Shown here one piece after another: positions 47,970 to 59,769 of a DNA stretch of 64,000 bases. A model generated the notes under the pieces. It was not told the origin of the DNA and ran no database searches. It saw only the letters and a list, made by a program, of their open reading frames with translations. The stretch spans positions 80,300,688 through 80,364,687 of the forward strand of contig NC_056000.1 of assembly GCF_018446385.1 (NCBI RefSeq), in the 5' to 3' direction. Each line of letters opens with the position of its first letter. The first letter of the stretch is position 1. Source of the DNA: Zingiber officinale. Its lineage: Eukaryota > Streptophyta > Magnoliopsida > Zingiberales > Zingiberaceae. The position numbers were made by a program, and so were the translations under genes.

Positions 47970-50273
47970 CTACTTGGGGCCGATGTCCTTGAGGCCACAA
48001 ATTTGCTCTTCACCCATCGCAGACATCACAGAGACAACCAAGTCCTTTCCCTCTGCGAAACCATCTTTAATCTGCATCGCTAATGGTGTTAAATTGGCAC
48101 AGGAATAATCCTACCGAGCAAGGTGGACTAACAAAAAAAAGAAAACCCAAAGAATTGGAAGTGAAACAAGAAGAATGGGGCAAATCCCAAATAAACCAAC
48201 AAAAGAATTCAAGTATAATGCCAAGCATAAACAAAAAGTAGAATTCATGGTTATGATTTGTCGATGGCAGGAGGCCAAGAAATAAGGCATTCTGCTGAAA
48301 ATATAATTTAGACGCAACATGATACAATGTGTGTTCAGGCACCTTTTTGGTTCAGGATGAAAAAAAAGCAAGTGATGTGTGGAGGAAAAAACTACTTTTT
48401 AAATAGGTTGGCTCCAAGATATTGTTGTTCCCCAACTCTTGCTATGCTTTAGGCAAAGACAAAGATCAAATCCAAAGACCGACTATTATCTTGGGAAGAA
48501 CTAAAGTTTGACAAAATCCTTCACAAAATAACTAGGTTAGAAATCATTTGAGGCTTTGCTAACAAATTTTACCCAAGTATACCTTTTTCTCTGAACCATA
48601 AAAGAATCCTCATGCAATCATCACATTTTTTTCAACTAATTAAAATTGGAAAAACATCAGCTAGATCAAACATATTTTGCATGAAATTTATTCATACAAA
48701 TAGGAAGAAAGAGTTAACTTATGAACTAAGTCAATCTAGGTGGACTGATTTAAATTTGAAGTAAAACTTGTTCTCGGAACAAACTCAGAATCTAACCTAG
48801 TCAATGTGGAACAACTAAGATTAGGGGTGTTATAGTTTTAAAAAAAAACAAAAAATTATATATTTTAAATAAACTTAAACATGCATAACCACTTTGAAAA
48901 CCTGAGTAAGCAAATTATCGTCTGTTGGGAGCTTCAGATCATCTTTGGTGTTACCATTTTCAGTCAAAAGGCTCACCTGACAAATGCATGTGTTAATGAA
49001 AAAATAAATCATCAAAGGGAAAATCAAATATAAAACAACAAGAACTATACAAAGCCATCTTCAGAGATATCAATCAGCTGGTAGTCTGTGCGATTAACAT
49101 GAGGTACCTGTATACAGATTAAACGAGTTTAAATATCAAAGACATCTGTACGATCAAATAAACAACTTTTCTACATGAGTTGTAAACACACATCACAATT
49201 ATGTGAGGACGGCACAATATCCTCAAGCTTCTTGCCATTAAAGATATCTATGGCAACAAAGTGACACTTTGCATGACCATGCTTTCCAGTCTTGCTCGTT
49301 GAAACCTCAACAACCTGAAATACAAAGTCAAAGACAAAGTGTTTATAAACATTGCAACAATAAAAGATGTATATATATATGAAGTTATGATCACATATAA
49401 TGCATATTATAAAAATGCAGATTCCAAATTGCTTCAAAAAATTTGGAAAAAAAAGAAGCCAAAATGGATATTTAAGAATGAAGCAAAACCACCAGAACAT
49501 AAGTAAACAGTGAACTTTACAATGATAACAAAGGTAGAATGCTTTGATATTTAGCATTCTACCTGCTTATATGGTTAGTAAACAAAATCTTGTACAACAA
49601 TAAAAAGGAAAACAACCTCCAAATAATTTACAAATAATGAGTTAAGCAACATTAGCAATGCATAGTGCCGCCCACATTCTCCATCAACTAAGAAAGAACC
49701 CATTAAAGTCAATAACTCCTAGTGTTGAGCAGACTAGTGCTCCTAGAACATCTCTTATAGTCTTATACAACTACCATCTTCTGGTTCATTGTATAATTAC
49801 AGATTTCTCCTCTGTGAAACAGGAAAATCCTTGATTAACTCGCATAAAGAACCACTAGATAAAATCATCGCTAACACAAAAAGATCATTACTGCAGTGAA
49901 GAGTACAAAAGGAAATAAAAAAATAATAGTGCACAGTTTATGAAATTAGAGATCCATATTTAAGATCACCCTCATTCCCTCGACGCCTAAAAAAAATATG
50001 GTAAATTAACATAAGCCAAACAATTACCGGACCAAAACAATAACAGGAAGAAAGAGAGAAGATACCACGGTATACCACAAGGCGCTGTAAAATTAGTAGA
50101 ACTACATCAATCGATGAAACAGAAATGTATGAAGCGGTTAAACTAGGAACCTTGCAGGGCCTGCCCTTGATGACGATGTATCCGTTCTTCCGAATCGTCC
50201 CAGCCTGCTGCGGGTATGTCTTGGACGCCCCAGCGTCGGCCTTTGACTCGAAGTGATGCTCCTCGTCCGACAT
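47970..50273 (-). CDS. eIF5A: Translation factor eIF5A (5 exons, 159 aa)
   Basis: Cytosolic factor that promotes peptide-bond formation at stalled ribosomes and termination. It needs hypusine on one lysine. Minus-strand exons: 50273-50151, 49314-49192, 49107-49051, 48976-48902 and 48071-47970, all with GT-AG introns and all in phase 0. The protein starts [15 protein letters not shown], has [20 protein letters not shown] and the hypusine loop [14 protein letters not shown] in exon 2, and ends GLKDIGPK. Length and sequence are those of plant eIF5A, and the frame is intact. The start is the usual MSDEEH. It is divergent to the WW-domain gene and convergent with the cyclin gene. Confidence 0.97.
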
Positions 50274-50830
50274 GATCGCTGATGCAAACGCTGAGAAAAT
50301 GTATCAGACTACAGATCGAAGAGCAGCGACATCAAAACTTCACCGAGACCGATAAAGAGGGAAGGAAGAATCAGGAGGCCCGACCAAATGCTCAGTACCT
50401 GGTAGCGAAGGCCGGAGGCGTAGGAGCTAGGAAGCGAGATGGAACAGCGAGGGATCGGAAACCGCCTGCAGCCTCGAGCTAGGGTTACCTCACCATAAAT
50501 AGGACGACAGATATGGCCATGGGAAGAACAGAGCCGTCGGATGTCTAGAGAACGGATTGATTCAGATTTCAGAGAGACATCTATTTCGTTTCATCTTCGG
50601 TGTGAATTTGAGAAAAGAAAAAGTTTTAGCGTTGTTTAGTAAAGTCTCCTGAAGTATTATAATCATCAAAATACCACCTCAATATTTGATAATTTTCATT
50701 TTGATACATTTTATTAAAGAACGGAAGAAGCAGCTGCTATTCGCACTCATCTCCTTCCACTTCATCTTCTTCGCCAAACTCCCTCGCGCTCCGTTTCCTA
50801 CTTTTCTAGGTTTCGCCGTCGCCTGTGGCG
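50274..50830. promoter_or_regulatory. Shared upstream region between eIF5A and the CFL1-like gene
   Basis: The two genes start 557 bp apart in opposite directions, so this interval holds both 5' leaders and both promoters. The eIF5A side (50282-50500) is GC-richer and probably transcribed leader. The CFL1 side has pyrimidine-rich leader sequence near 50740-50825. No distinct regulatory motif can be claimed. Confidence 0.6.
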
Positions 50831-51774
50831 ATGGACGTCCCTAACATCGACGAGATCGCCGCGTCATTACGGAGCTGCTCTCTGGGCAGAGCCGACCGGA
50901 CTCCGTCGCCGCCGCCGCCGCCGCCTCCGCCTCCGCCTCCGCCCGGGAAGATAACCGTGGACTTGAACTCGGAGATCCCCCTTCCCTACCACTGGGAGCA
51001 GCGACTCGACATGCAGGTGCCTCCCATCTCTCTCCATCCTCCTGCCGGACTCTTCCTGTCGGCGTTTGTTTGATCCAATCTGAATGCTCTGGAGTCAGCC
51101 ACAAAATCCGATCTTGGAACCGACTCCGGCGTTGAGATCTTTCCTTTTTCTACTTCCTGTATTAGTAATCTGTTTTTTTTTTGAGTTGATGTTATTGTTA
51201 ATTAGTGAAGAGCACACACTTGACACTTCTGAGTGACGATGAGTTGTTCATCCTTGACGAAAACATCCTTCCCGTAGTTTTTTTTTTTCTTGAAATTTTC
51301 CGATCAAAATGTGCAAATTTTCGATTTTGATTATGTTAATTGGTTACTAATCTCACCTCCCCTGTTTTCACCTTGAAGACAGGGGAAATCTACTACATCA
51401 ACTGGGAGACCGGCGTGAGGACCATCCTCGACCCTCGCTCCGCCGGCACCTCGACGTATTCATCGAGCTACTACTACTCCGACGAAGACGAAGTCTCCGG
51501 CACAAGAAGCGGCAGAGGCGGGTGCGACGAGGAGGAAGAAGAAGACGGCTACGATGAGACAGTCGATTCCGACGAAGACGAAGCCTTTGGTACCGGCAGC
51601 AGCAGGAACGGGTGCGACGACGAGGAGGAGGAGGAGGACTCTAGCGGCGATGACGGAGAAACCCTCATCGCCGCCGGCTGCAACGCCTGCTTCATATACT
51701 TGATGGTCCCTAAGGGCGCCCCCGCCTGCCTCAAGTGCGGCGGCGCCCTCATTCACCTCGGCGACTACCTCTGA
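50831..51774 (+). CDS. CFL1: CFL1-like WW-domain protein (2 exons, 193 aa)
   Basis: Plant-specific protein resembling CURLY FLAG LEAF 1, a WW-domain regulator reported to affect cuticle formation and leaf rolling. The role here is by family only. Exons are 50831-51016 and 51379-51774. The ATG at 50831 opens MDVPNIDEIAASLRSCSLG. A run of about 12 prolines follows. The single WW domain reads PLPYHWEQRLDMQ|TGEIYYINWETG across the splice site and ends RTILDP, so the second signature tryptophan is replaced by isoleucine. Two acidic blocks in tandem (30-codon duplication) follow. The tail has two Cys pairs (GCNACF and CLKCGG), probably zinc-binding, and ends LGDYL. The frame is intact. Confidence 0.85.
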
Positions 51775-53011
51775 GATTAAAAAGAATCAGATTTTAAGGA
51801 ACAAGCTTCCATTTTCTCCGTAATTCCATTTCTCCCACGGGAATTGCTTCTGTTCCATTCTTCCGGTGGAGAGCTGGCTGTGGCAGTGGTTTCGTCGGCG
51901 TCCATAGATGAGCTTGTGATCTCTGCGGATGAGATTTTGATTCCCTATTTTGGGTGTCGGCTTTTGATCCTACACCTGCTGCCAATCTGCTTGCCGCCTG
52001 AGTGTAGGACGTACGCAGAGTGATAGTGGAATTATGAGTTAGTTTTCTTTTCATTTTTTTTAAATTTAAATTGAATTGATGATGAATTGCATTATGATAA
52101 CTTTTCAAAACTGTTTTCAAATCTAAACCTATTATTACATATTTACTGTAAATTATTTTGGAAACAATTTTTAGAGGGGAAAATTACAGTGAAAGAAATT
52201 AGAAAGAAAAAAACAAGAAGAAGAATCAAGTGCTTAATAGAGATGCTTATAGGAGGAATAGAATAGAATGGCATGGAGAAATTGTAAAAAGCAAGTAAAT
52301 AAATATATTGTGGCAAATTACTTGAGATAAAGGAATCTGGTCAGAATACTGTAGCAAAAGCCACTGGGTGCTCATCCACAACACAACAGAAGACAGTTCA
52401 TCACAGTCTGGGGTGCCAAATCATGCATTCTCTCTAAGAAATAAAAAAACATAGATATTTAAATTTCTTTACATTTTAGTTTTATATAAAATTATTATTT
52501 TTTTCACTTTGCAGATTAATTACACAGTAAAAATGGGACAAACAGACCTAGAGATGAGTTGTAATTTGTAAATCAACTTACAACAACAATTGAAAAAGAA
52601 AAATTAGATATATAAATCCCTTTGGATTAATAATAATTATAACAATTTTCATTTCTTAATTGGCATAAACTTAAAATGATGACCTTGCAAGCTGCGATTA
52701 ATGCAAATCGATTTCAAATCAGCTTACAAAGATTTTAACCTGTGCAAAATTAAAGTGGGTAAAATTTATAAAACCCGAATGTTCTATGATAAAATATAAC
52801 ATGGCCCCTGGCAACGCGAGCAGCAAGCACAGTTAGTAATAAAAAGGGATACTGGATTTTCCTAAGAGAACAAAAATGTTTCATCCAAAATTAGGGTAGT
52901 ACTACAAAATAAAACAGTTAATTAGGAAGGGAACTCTAGTTCTTGCAGTAGAAACTGACAATACATTCGATCGCGATGAAAGTAGCAAGCTCAGCCTGCG
53001 GAGATCAAGTA
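51775..53011. other. Convergent intergenic region, CFL1-like and TRAP-beta
   Basis: Both flanking genes end here, so it holds two 3' untranslated regions. The rest is AT-rich sequence without recognised genes or repeats. Confidence 0.55.
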
Positions 53012-55402
53012 TCAACGCTTCTTCTTACTTGCCTTTGCAGCTGCCCTCGATGGAGTTGCAATGAGATAGATGAACAATCCCACGAATGACAGAACAGACA
53101 CCAAGGCTCCGTATTTAGCTACTAGCCTCTGCGTATTAAGGTTGGATCTTTGTCAGGCGAATAGGTTAACGAATAGAAATATTTTTCAACTACAAAGAAG
53201 AATCAGAAACCGTGAGCTCACCTTTGCCTGAAGTCATAGTTGGATCGGATCAGTTGTGTCAGTACATGGAAGTTGAATTGCACATTATTATATGTAAGGG
53301 AGATAGAACTAAGAAATAATTACAAAAGTGATTTGTGAATTAACTCACCCATTCAAACTTCTTTTCGGGAGGCCTGTCTGCAAGAACATCAATAGGCAGA
53401 ATTGGGGTAGAATACGCTTCCTACATTAGGCGAACAAGATAAAACATTCAACCAGTGGAAGTCAATGAAATTTATTTTTAAGGATATAACAAGATTTCAG
53501 GGATGGCTAAAACTACTACTTCTGCTTCCATAATTGTTAAATAAAAGGCCTTCATTACAATCCTAATGCACGTGCTAGCTATTAGAAGAGAACCCACTAT
53601 TTGGAAAATATAAGTCAGCGAACCAGAAACAAGAATAGAAAAGAAACTTTCCAGTGGAATCTATTTCACGATCTATAGAGAAATTCTATAAAGACCAAAA
53701 AAATGCAATTCACATTTAATTCATAAATTTTTGGAATCCACATCATGCAAGGAGAGACTGTTCTTGCTAATGTGAAGAACAAATTGTAGCATGTTTCAGA
53801 AATGATACAGGTACGAATTCTTCATCCGCTGGTTATTCAGTAAAAATGACCAAGGTTCTTAAATGGGAAAGAAAAACCTTTTACCATCTTAACAAACGTT
53901 AGCCTCATAGCCATTTACAACCATCAACTCCGACAGAATAACTTTTTCATGCAAACAGTTTAGCATAAATTACTGAACACATGCCATCATGTGAATCAAT
54001 TGTTATAAATATTCTATGCACCTTTGAACCTAAAAGAAAAATTACAGCATGGCCATGTAATGTATCACTCCAAAAGCTTACTTGATTACAAACAGCATAA
54101 AAGCAAAAATACCTGTAGGGCAGCCTTTGTGGGAATGCGGAATTTGATAACAGCAGGAGAACCATGGAATACGCCCTTTGTTTTAGACTCCAGAACAAAA
54201 GAGTGAGAAACAGAGGAGCCACTAAAAATAAGAAAAAAAAAAACATAGTATAAGATAGGCCAATGGATTTATGATTTTAAAAAAGTATCAGAAAATTAAC
54301 TCACGCATCAATTTTTTCCCATGTATTTGATGTGTTTCCAGAGAAGAGTTCAAACTTATCTTGGGACCAACTATCATCATTCAAGCTCACGTCATAAGCA
54401 GTTCTGTGACATTAATGATTGACAAAGATTATATGAAAGAATATTGTATATCGAATGCATATTACAATAACATAGCAAAGATACACTACAAAAATCACAA
54501 GGATTTAATGCACAAATAAATAGATAAATAAATCTTTGAGATTTTCAAAATGTCAGCCGTCTAACTGTACTAAGTACCCTGAATATATATATAAATTGTA
54601 TCTGATAAGTGGACCATCAACTTGTGCAAAGTGGGCATCCCATAATAATAGCTAGCTAATCAGCCTTTTGGGCATCACTCATCTATTTCCAACTTATTTA
54701 TTTTTCGACATAAGCCAGTGCAAAAGGCTCCTCAGCCAAGGACCATGACAACATTGTTTCTGCCAATTATTATACAAACAATCATCATGCAGTAGGATAT
54801 GCAAAAATGAAGACATAATATCAACAGCATTTTTATGTGTACTACAAGGCCACAACTTATACCATAGTGTCGCACTTGTTTAAAATGTAGTAATAATATC
54901 CAAAGATATTCATCAGTATGTATTTGTCATCCTTGCATTGGTAGATAATAATTAAAGGCTATCAATGGAAAGATCTTCAGAATCAATTTAACAAGAAAGA
55001 CAAGATTACATCATATATATAATTGTGATCATTTCTCCTTATCTATGGTTTCTTCAATTAATTCATAACTTTACAATTTAGTAAGCAATCCTAACTAATA
55101 TAGACACAATTTTATGTGACGGCAATTCCACCTGAAAGTTCAGTCCTTTTTAATTTTTCATAAAAATAAAGCTACTAGATTACTAAATGAAAATTCCAAT
55201 TTATGCAAATGGAGTCAAGGATGATGAGATCTAATATGTGACACTATATAACCAAATCTCACAACTCTAACACCTACAAATTCATTACTTGGAGCAGCTT
55301 GCCCCTCAAAGTTTTGATTTAGTAACTAAGAATAACTTATCAAATTCGACAAGCATGCCAAAGAACTTTGATAATATTTGCACGAATGTACTTTGAATAA
55401 AA

Positions 55403-55436
<34 letters not shown>

Positions 55437-56236
55437 GAACATGAAAAATATGAAATAGGCAACTCGCTAACTTAGAGCCACTTGTAGTTTTTTTGTTTCT
55501 CAAAATTTCTCAGAAGAAGTTCATTTACTGAAATAGTTAATGAATGAACAATTTTCCATCATTTTTAGATTTCTAATGCAAATCAATTTGTGGAGTTACA
55601 GAGTGAATCATCACAGACATAAATTGCCCAACTTTTCCACGATCAAACACATACTAAACTCTTGACATGTGAAGATGAACGCTCAAGACGTTAAAATTTT
55701 ATATCTATAATTGGGCCATAGCCTAGTTTGGCAGAATCTCTAACCGCTATGATTATTATTATCAGCAGATCCGGTGACAATAGGCACAGGGAAATGACAT
55801 ATTTGATTATAAGCTAAGGTAGGATTCCAAAGAAGGGAATTCCAGTAGAACTCGATCAGTGATTGATGAACAAATTTTGAAGGAAAATAATAGATGGCAC
55901 AGATAAACAGTATCAGATGGAAAATTGTAAGGATGATCGGAAACGTGAAGGACGGGATCCCATTAAATCAGAAGATTAATATTATTAACATCAAAATTCT
56001 ACAAATTAAAAAGAACAAATAGATCATCGAGGTTTATCTCACGAGGATCCTTCATTGTAGAGATCGATCGAGACGGATACACGCTCGACGCCAGATTTGA
56101 GCCTCGTGAGGCTCGCCTTCTTGTAAGCAACAACGAATGGGATATCGGAGTCAGCCAGCGCCGCCGAAGAGGCGGCGAAGAGGATCGCTGCAACGAGGAA
56201 GAACAGGGAAAATCCCGATCTAGTAGCTTCCGCCAT
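53012..56236 (-). CDS. SSR2: Translocon-associated protein subunit beta (TRAP-beta; 6 exons, 198 aa)
   Basis: Subunit of the ER translocon-associated complex that assists protein translocation beside Sec61. Minus-strand exons: 56236-56043, 54403-54305, 54221-54113, 53420-53349, a 6-nt microexon 53227-53222, and 53128-53012. The protein has a signal peptide (hydrophobic LFFLVAAILFAASSAALA), a lumenal domain with VAYKKASLTRLKSGVERVSV, SLNDDSWSQDKFELFSG and AVIKFRIPTKAALQ, then ADRPPEKKFEWAKRL, one membrane segment (ALVSVLSFVGLFIYLIA) and a lysine-rich cytosolic tail ending KASKKKR. All splice sites are GT-AG and the frame is intact. Intron 1 is about 1.6 kb and holds an AT microsatellite. Confidence 0.95.
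53222..53227 (-). other. 6-nt microexon (Ala-Lys) of TRAP-beta
   Basis: On the minus strand ACTTCAG precedes GCAAAG, which is followed by GTGAGC. Inclusion gives FEW-AK-RLVAKYG, which is the expected family sequence. The frame would also stay open without it, but two conserved residues would be lost. Confidence 0.85.
55404..55433. repeat. (AT)n microsatellite, about 15 units
   Basis: An uninterrupted AT dinucleotide run in intron 1 of the TRAP-beta gene. Confidence 0.95.
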
Positions 56237-56692
56237 GCCTAGGGTTTCGAGTTCCTTGGAACGCTGTCAAATGGAAAACAAGGCGACTGGGGGAGTATTA
56301 ATTCGCCGCGATTTCCGTTGGATTTATGCACTCAACACCCCAAAAGTTTTTCTTTTTAAAAAATAATTCATTAAATTTCGATTGTTTCCAATTTGATTAA
56401 AAAAAATCCAATTCATCTTCTCGTTTTTTTTGGCTGATTATTTTGTTTTTTTTTTTATTTCTAAGACAATATAGTAAAATTTAAACCGTTTAATATTTTT
56501 TTTCATGAAATAAGATTATTTTAATAAGGGTGGGAAAAGCGAGAGGAAGACCTCGCGTGCTCAAGTCTCCGCCATTCGCCTCTTCAAAATCCCGTTCGAT
56601 TCCAGTCTCTTCGTGCGAAATCCTCGCCTCCGATCCGCAGAGAGAGCGGCATTTTCTGCGTCCTCTTCATCTTGCTGTCGTCTCCGATCGAG
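56237..56692. promoter_or_regulatory. Shared upstream region, TRAP-beta and DUF3754-like remnant
   Basis: A 456-bp interval separates two divergent start codons. The TRAP-beta side is GC-rich leader (56237-56300). The middle is A/T-rich with poly(T) runs near 56436-56460. The right side (56525-56692) is GC-rich and probably leader of the plus-strand gene. Confidence 0.5.
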
Positions 56693-57199
56693 ATGTTGTT
56701 GTCGGAGAACGGCGCAGGGAAGCCTGTGGTAAGGTTGGAGCGGGAATCCGCCATTCCGCTGCTCAAGCCTAAGCTCAGCATGACGCTCCCGGCCTCATAG
56801 GTATGTGATCCACTGCACTTTTTGATAGATTTTTCGCTTGTTTCGTCTCTTGCGTTTGATATGCTCGTCTTCTTCTTCCCCTTTGCTTGTGGCTTGAAGG
56901 TTTGGTTTCTGCGATTTGGCTGTGTTTCCGAGAAAGCTTCCTTGTTTCTACTCGCTATTCACTAGTTTAAATGGAAAACAGAAACCTGGATTCTATGGAT
57001 GCGAATTGGGGAAGATTCTTCATCAAAGGTTTTACTCATCAGTTTTAGAAGGATATGTTCAATTTTTTTTCTCATCCTTACCTTGAGGTTGGCAAAGTTG
57101 AAATCAGGGATAACAATTCTATGCCACTTAGACCAGTTTGAAACTTGTTTGCTCTAGCCTAAAATAAATACAAATCGCACTAAAAATTGGCGAATGAGT

Positions 57200-57775
57200 A
57201 GGGCTGTAAACAAGCCGAGCCGAGCTTTGGGGTGTCCAAGCTTGTTTGATAAGGTAACCAAGCTGAGCTGAGCTTAAAATGAACCAAGCTTTTGAAATGA
57301 GTGTTCAAGCTTGGCTTGATTTATTTTTTATGAGCTTGAGCTTGTTTGAAGCTTAGCTTGAGCTTGATTCATTTAGATGTTATCAAGCTCTCAATTCAAG
57401 TTTGGCTTGAGCTTGGTTCGAGCTTGGTTCGTTTAGATGTTATCAAGCTCTTAATTCAAGCTTGTTTGATTGTTTGAAACTTTTAGTTATTTGATTAGTT
57501 ATTGAGCTTCATAATTTAAATTTATTTATTTTATTTTATTGCTTATTTAGCATATTGAAAAGAGTTTTATTAATGAATATGGTTCGTGAACATTGTTCAT
57601 GAATGTTGTTCACGAACGTTAACAAGTTGAACACATATGTGTTCAAGCTTGTTTATTTAGCTTAACGAGCTATTCAAGCTTGTTTGTTTAATTAATCTTA
57701 TGTATATTGAACGAACATAAACAAGCTCTTACCAAGTCGAACACCAAGCTTGTTCACGAACGCTTGGTTCATTTA
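57200..57775. repeat. AGCTTG/GAGCC-rich non-autonomous repeat
   Basis: It begins TAGGGCTGTAAACAAGCCGAGCCGAGC and is full of AAGCTTG, GAGCTTG and GTTCACGAACG words on both strands, ending near GCTTGGTTCATTTATAATC. Repeats starting GGGCTGTAAACGAGCC are widespread in plants and are likely DNA-transposon-derived. The terminal inverted repeats are only partly visible. It lies in the intron of the DUF3754-like remnant. Confidence 0.5.
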
Positions 57776-57989
57776 TAATCATTTTGGTAATCAGATTGCC
57801 TAATGTACCTATCTCAGTCAATTTTAATTGTATAGTATCCAGAAAATACCATTGAAAAATATAATTTATCATGGAACTGTGAAAGAGTTCTCAGATATGA
57901 TTGTTACTATGCTAAAAAATGTCAAGCTAAAGAAATCATATAACATATGAAGTTAGGCTAGTAGTTGGATATATGAAACATCTATGTTG

Positions 57990-58430
57990 CACAAAGAAGG
58001 GGGTAACACCTCTCAACCTCTAAAGCGGAAGAAGAGGAAGAGATCGCGCGGAGTAACAAGACAAAGACACACAAAAGGAGAGCAAACATGAGGAAGGAGA
58101 AGAAGAAAAGAAAGAAGAAGAATTACCGTGGTTCGGCAGTGTGCCTACTCCACAAAACGGCCGAAGCTTTTTTAGAATTCTCTCTACACAAGAGAATCAC
58201 ATTACATGATTCTTGTGATTGTTGTTGTACAATAGGTTTACAATGATCCCTATAAAAGTGCATGAACCCCAAACCCGATAAAATCGTAACACATTTTTGT
58301 TATAAAAAACCGTAATAGAATTTTGTTATATAAAATCATAATAAAATTCTGTTATATATAAAATCGTAACAGATTTTTCTTCCATAACATCCCTTGCATT
58401 AGCCTTCACCCGTTAACAATCTATGACACA
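57990..58430. repeat. LTR-like fragment with AAATCGTAACA short repeats
   Basis: A GAAGAAGAAGAATTACCGTGGTTCGGC block followed by GTGTGCCTACTCCAC resembles the R/U5 part of Sirevirus-like LTRs. From about 58275 a diverged short repeat (TAAAATCGTAACAGATTTTTGTTATA type) occurs about four times. Boundaries are uncertain. Confidence 0.4.
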
Positions 58431-58931
58431 GATCATAATTAATTTTACCTATCCAACTTGATGCATCAAGATTAGAGTGGCATTGCCAAAACATGATGCT
58501 TAAGTGGCCTATTTAAGTCCAATAAAGTTTATATTCAGTCTTTCGTGATTAACAGCTATGTATCAATTCACGGAATGAAACAAAAGTTTTTCTAAATGTA
58601 GATTTGTATGTTTAAACAATAGAGTGTTGGATTGAATGCATCTCATTTCTTAACTTCATCAATCATAATGTTCTTTGTTGATGTCAGAATCTGCGCTAAC
58701 AAGTGTCTTAGCTTTTGTTCTTTTACCAATATTACTACTTTATGTATGTTTCAGATACCGGAACTTTTGCCTTTATTCAAGTTCAAAGCATTCAACTAAC
58801 CAACTTGAGTTTGTCAAGCTTTGCAAGAGAGTTGAATACACTATTGGCGCATGGTACCTTCTGCAATTTGAAGATTTGATGACTTTCTCATGATCTTGCA
58901 ATATTTATGAAAGACTTTGTGACCAATGACT

Positions 58932-59769
58932 TGTTGATGTGTGTATTTCATGCCTGATTTTTAGTATTATTTTGTATGCATTTTGTTTCATCTCATGACC
59001 ATATCTTGCATACTTGCATCTTCTTCTTTTTATTGTTTTTATTCCTTTTGTTCGGAGATCTGCTTTTTGTGTTTTTTAACTGACAAGATGTGAAATTGGA
59101 GCTAAATCAGAGTCTCAAAGCCTTAGAATGTGAATTCAAAGCAAGGAACACGCTCTAGCCGTGTCCCATGACACGGGCATGTTTCTCCGATTGAAGTAAA
59201 CGAAGAATGGAGCAAAAAGGACTACAACACCTTACACGGGCTAGCCATTCCCTAGGCACAACTGTTCCCCATATTGCCACAACAAAGAGATGGTTAGAGT
59301 CTGACACACCCAGGTCGTGCCCCAAGGCACGACTGTGTTATTCTTCATAGTGTCGAACATGGTTTAGCCGTGCCCACTGGCATGCCATGGCCAACCCTCA
59401 ACATCAACCACGTAGAGTGGCACGACCCGCCCTTGCCTCCCAACACGATCGTGGCACGACGACGACGCCTCGATATTTTTTGCATCTACCTCCGTTTTAG
59501 TCGGTTCCAAGGGCTATAAAAAGGCCTAGGAGGCTCTTGTTTAAAGGAGGGGGATTTCCGCGTGACAAGGAATCCTAGGCGAGCAGTTCTAAGGTGTCGT
59601 CGAAGTTTCTATCCACCCTAGAGCTTGGAAGACACTGTCAACATCACGACTAAGCTTCCTGTTCTCTTGTCTCTTTGATTCGTTGTAGAATGTCTTCTTC
59701 TTTATCTTTCGAATGTAACCCATCTCCATGGAGTAATACTCTAGATTCTAGGATGAGAGAGTAGCCTGA
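58932..59769 (+). repeat. Truncated gypsy-type LTR J
   Basis: TTGATGTGTGTATTTCATGC opens a sequence with scattered GACACGG/GGCACGAC motifs, a TATAAAAAGG box near 59516 and the leader AGGAGGGGGATTTCC near 59546, as in many monocot gypsy LTRs. It follows the end of the gene remnant directly and is cut by the copia LTR at about 59770. Confidence 0.55.

Larger units (their letters stand above)
56693..58893 (+). pseudogene. Broken DUF3754 (TMEM143-like) gene: first two exons only
   Basis: Exon 1 (56693-56800) reads MLLSENGAGKPVVRLERES and LLKPKLSMTL, close to the conserved amino end of plant DUF3754 proteins (family VRLERESVIP, LKPKL, MTL). Its last codons shift frame just before a GTATGT donor and end in a stop. 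A second piece (about 58786-58893) reads [14 protein letters not shown] and [11 protein letters not shown], the expected next segment, then stops. The remaining several hundred codons of the family are missing. A gypsy LTR starts about 40 bp later. The 2-kb intron has filled with repeats. The gene is probably dead here. Family identification is from recalled motifs. Confidence 0.65.

Noticed and set aside
48067-48371. Small membrane-protein gene on the minus strand
   Set aside because: The open frames lie in the last intron and final exon of eIF5A, out of frame with the confirmed exons.
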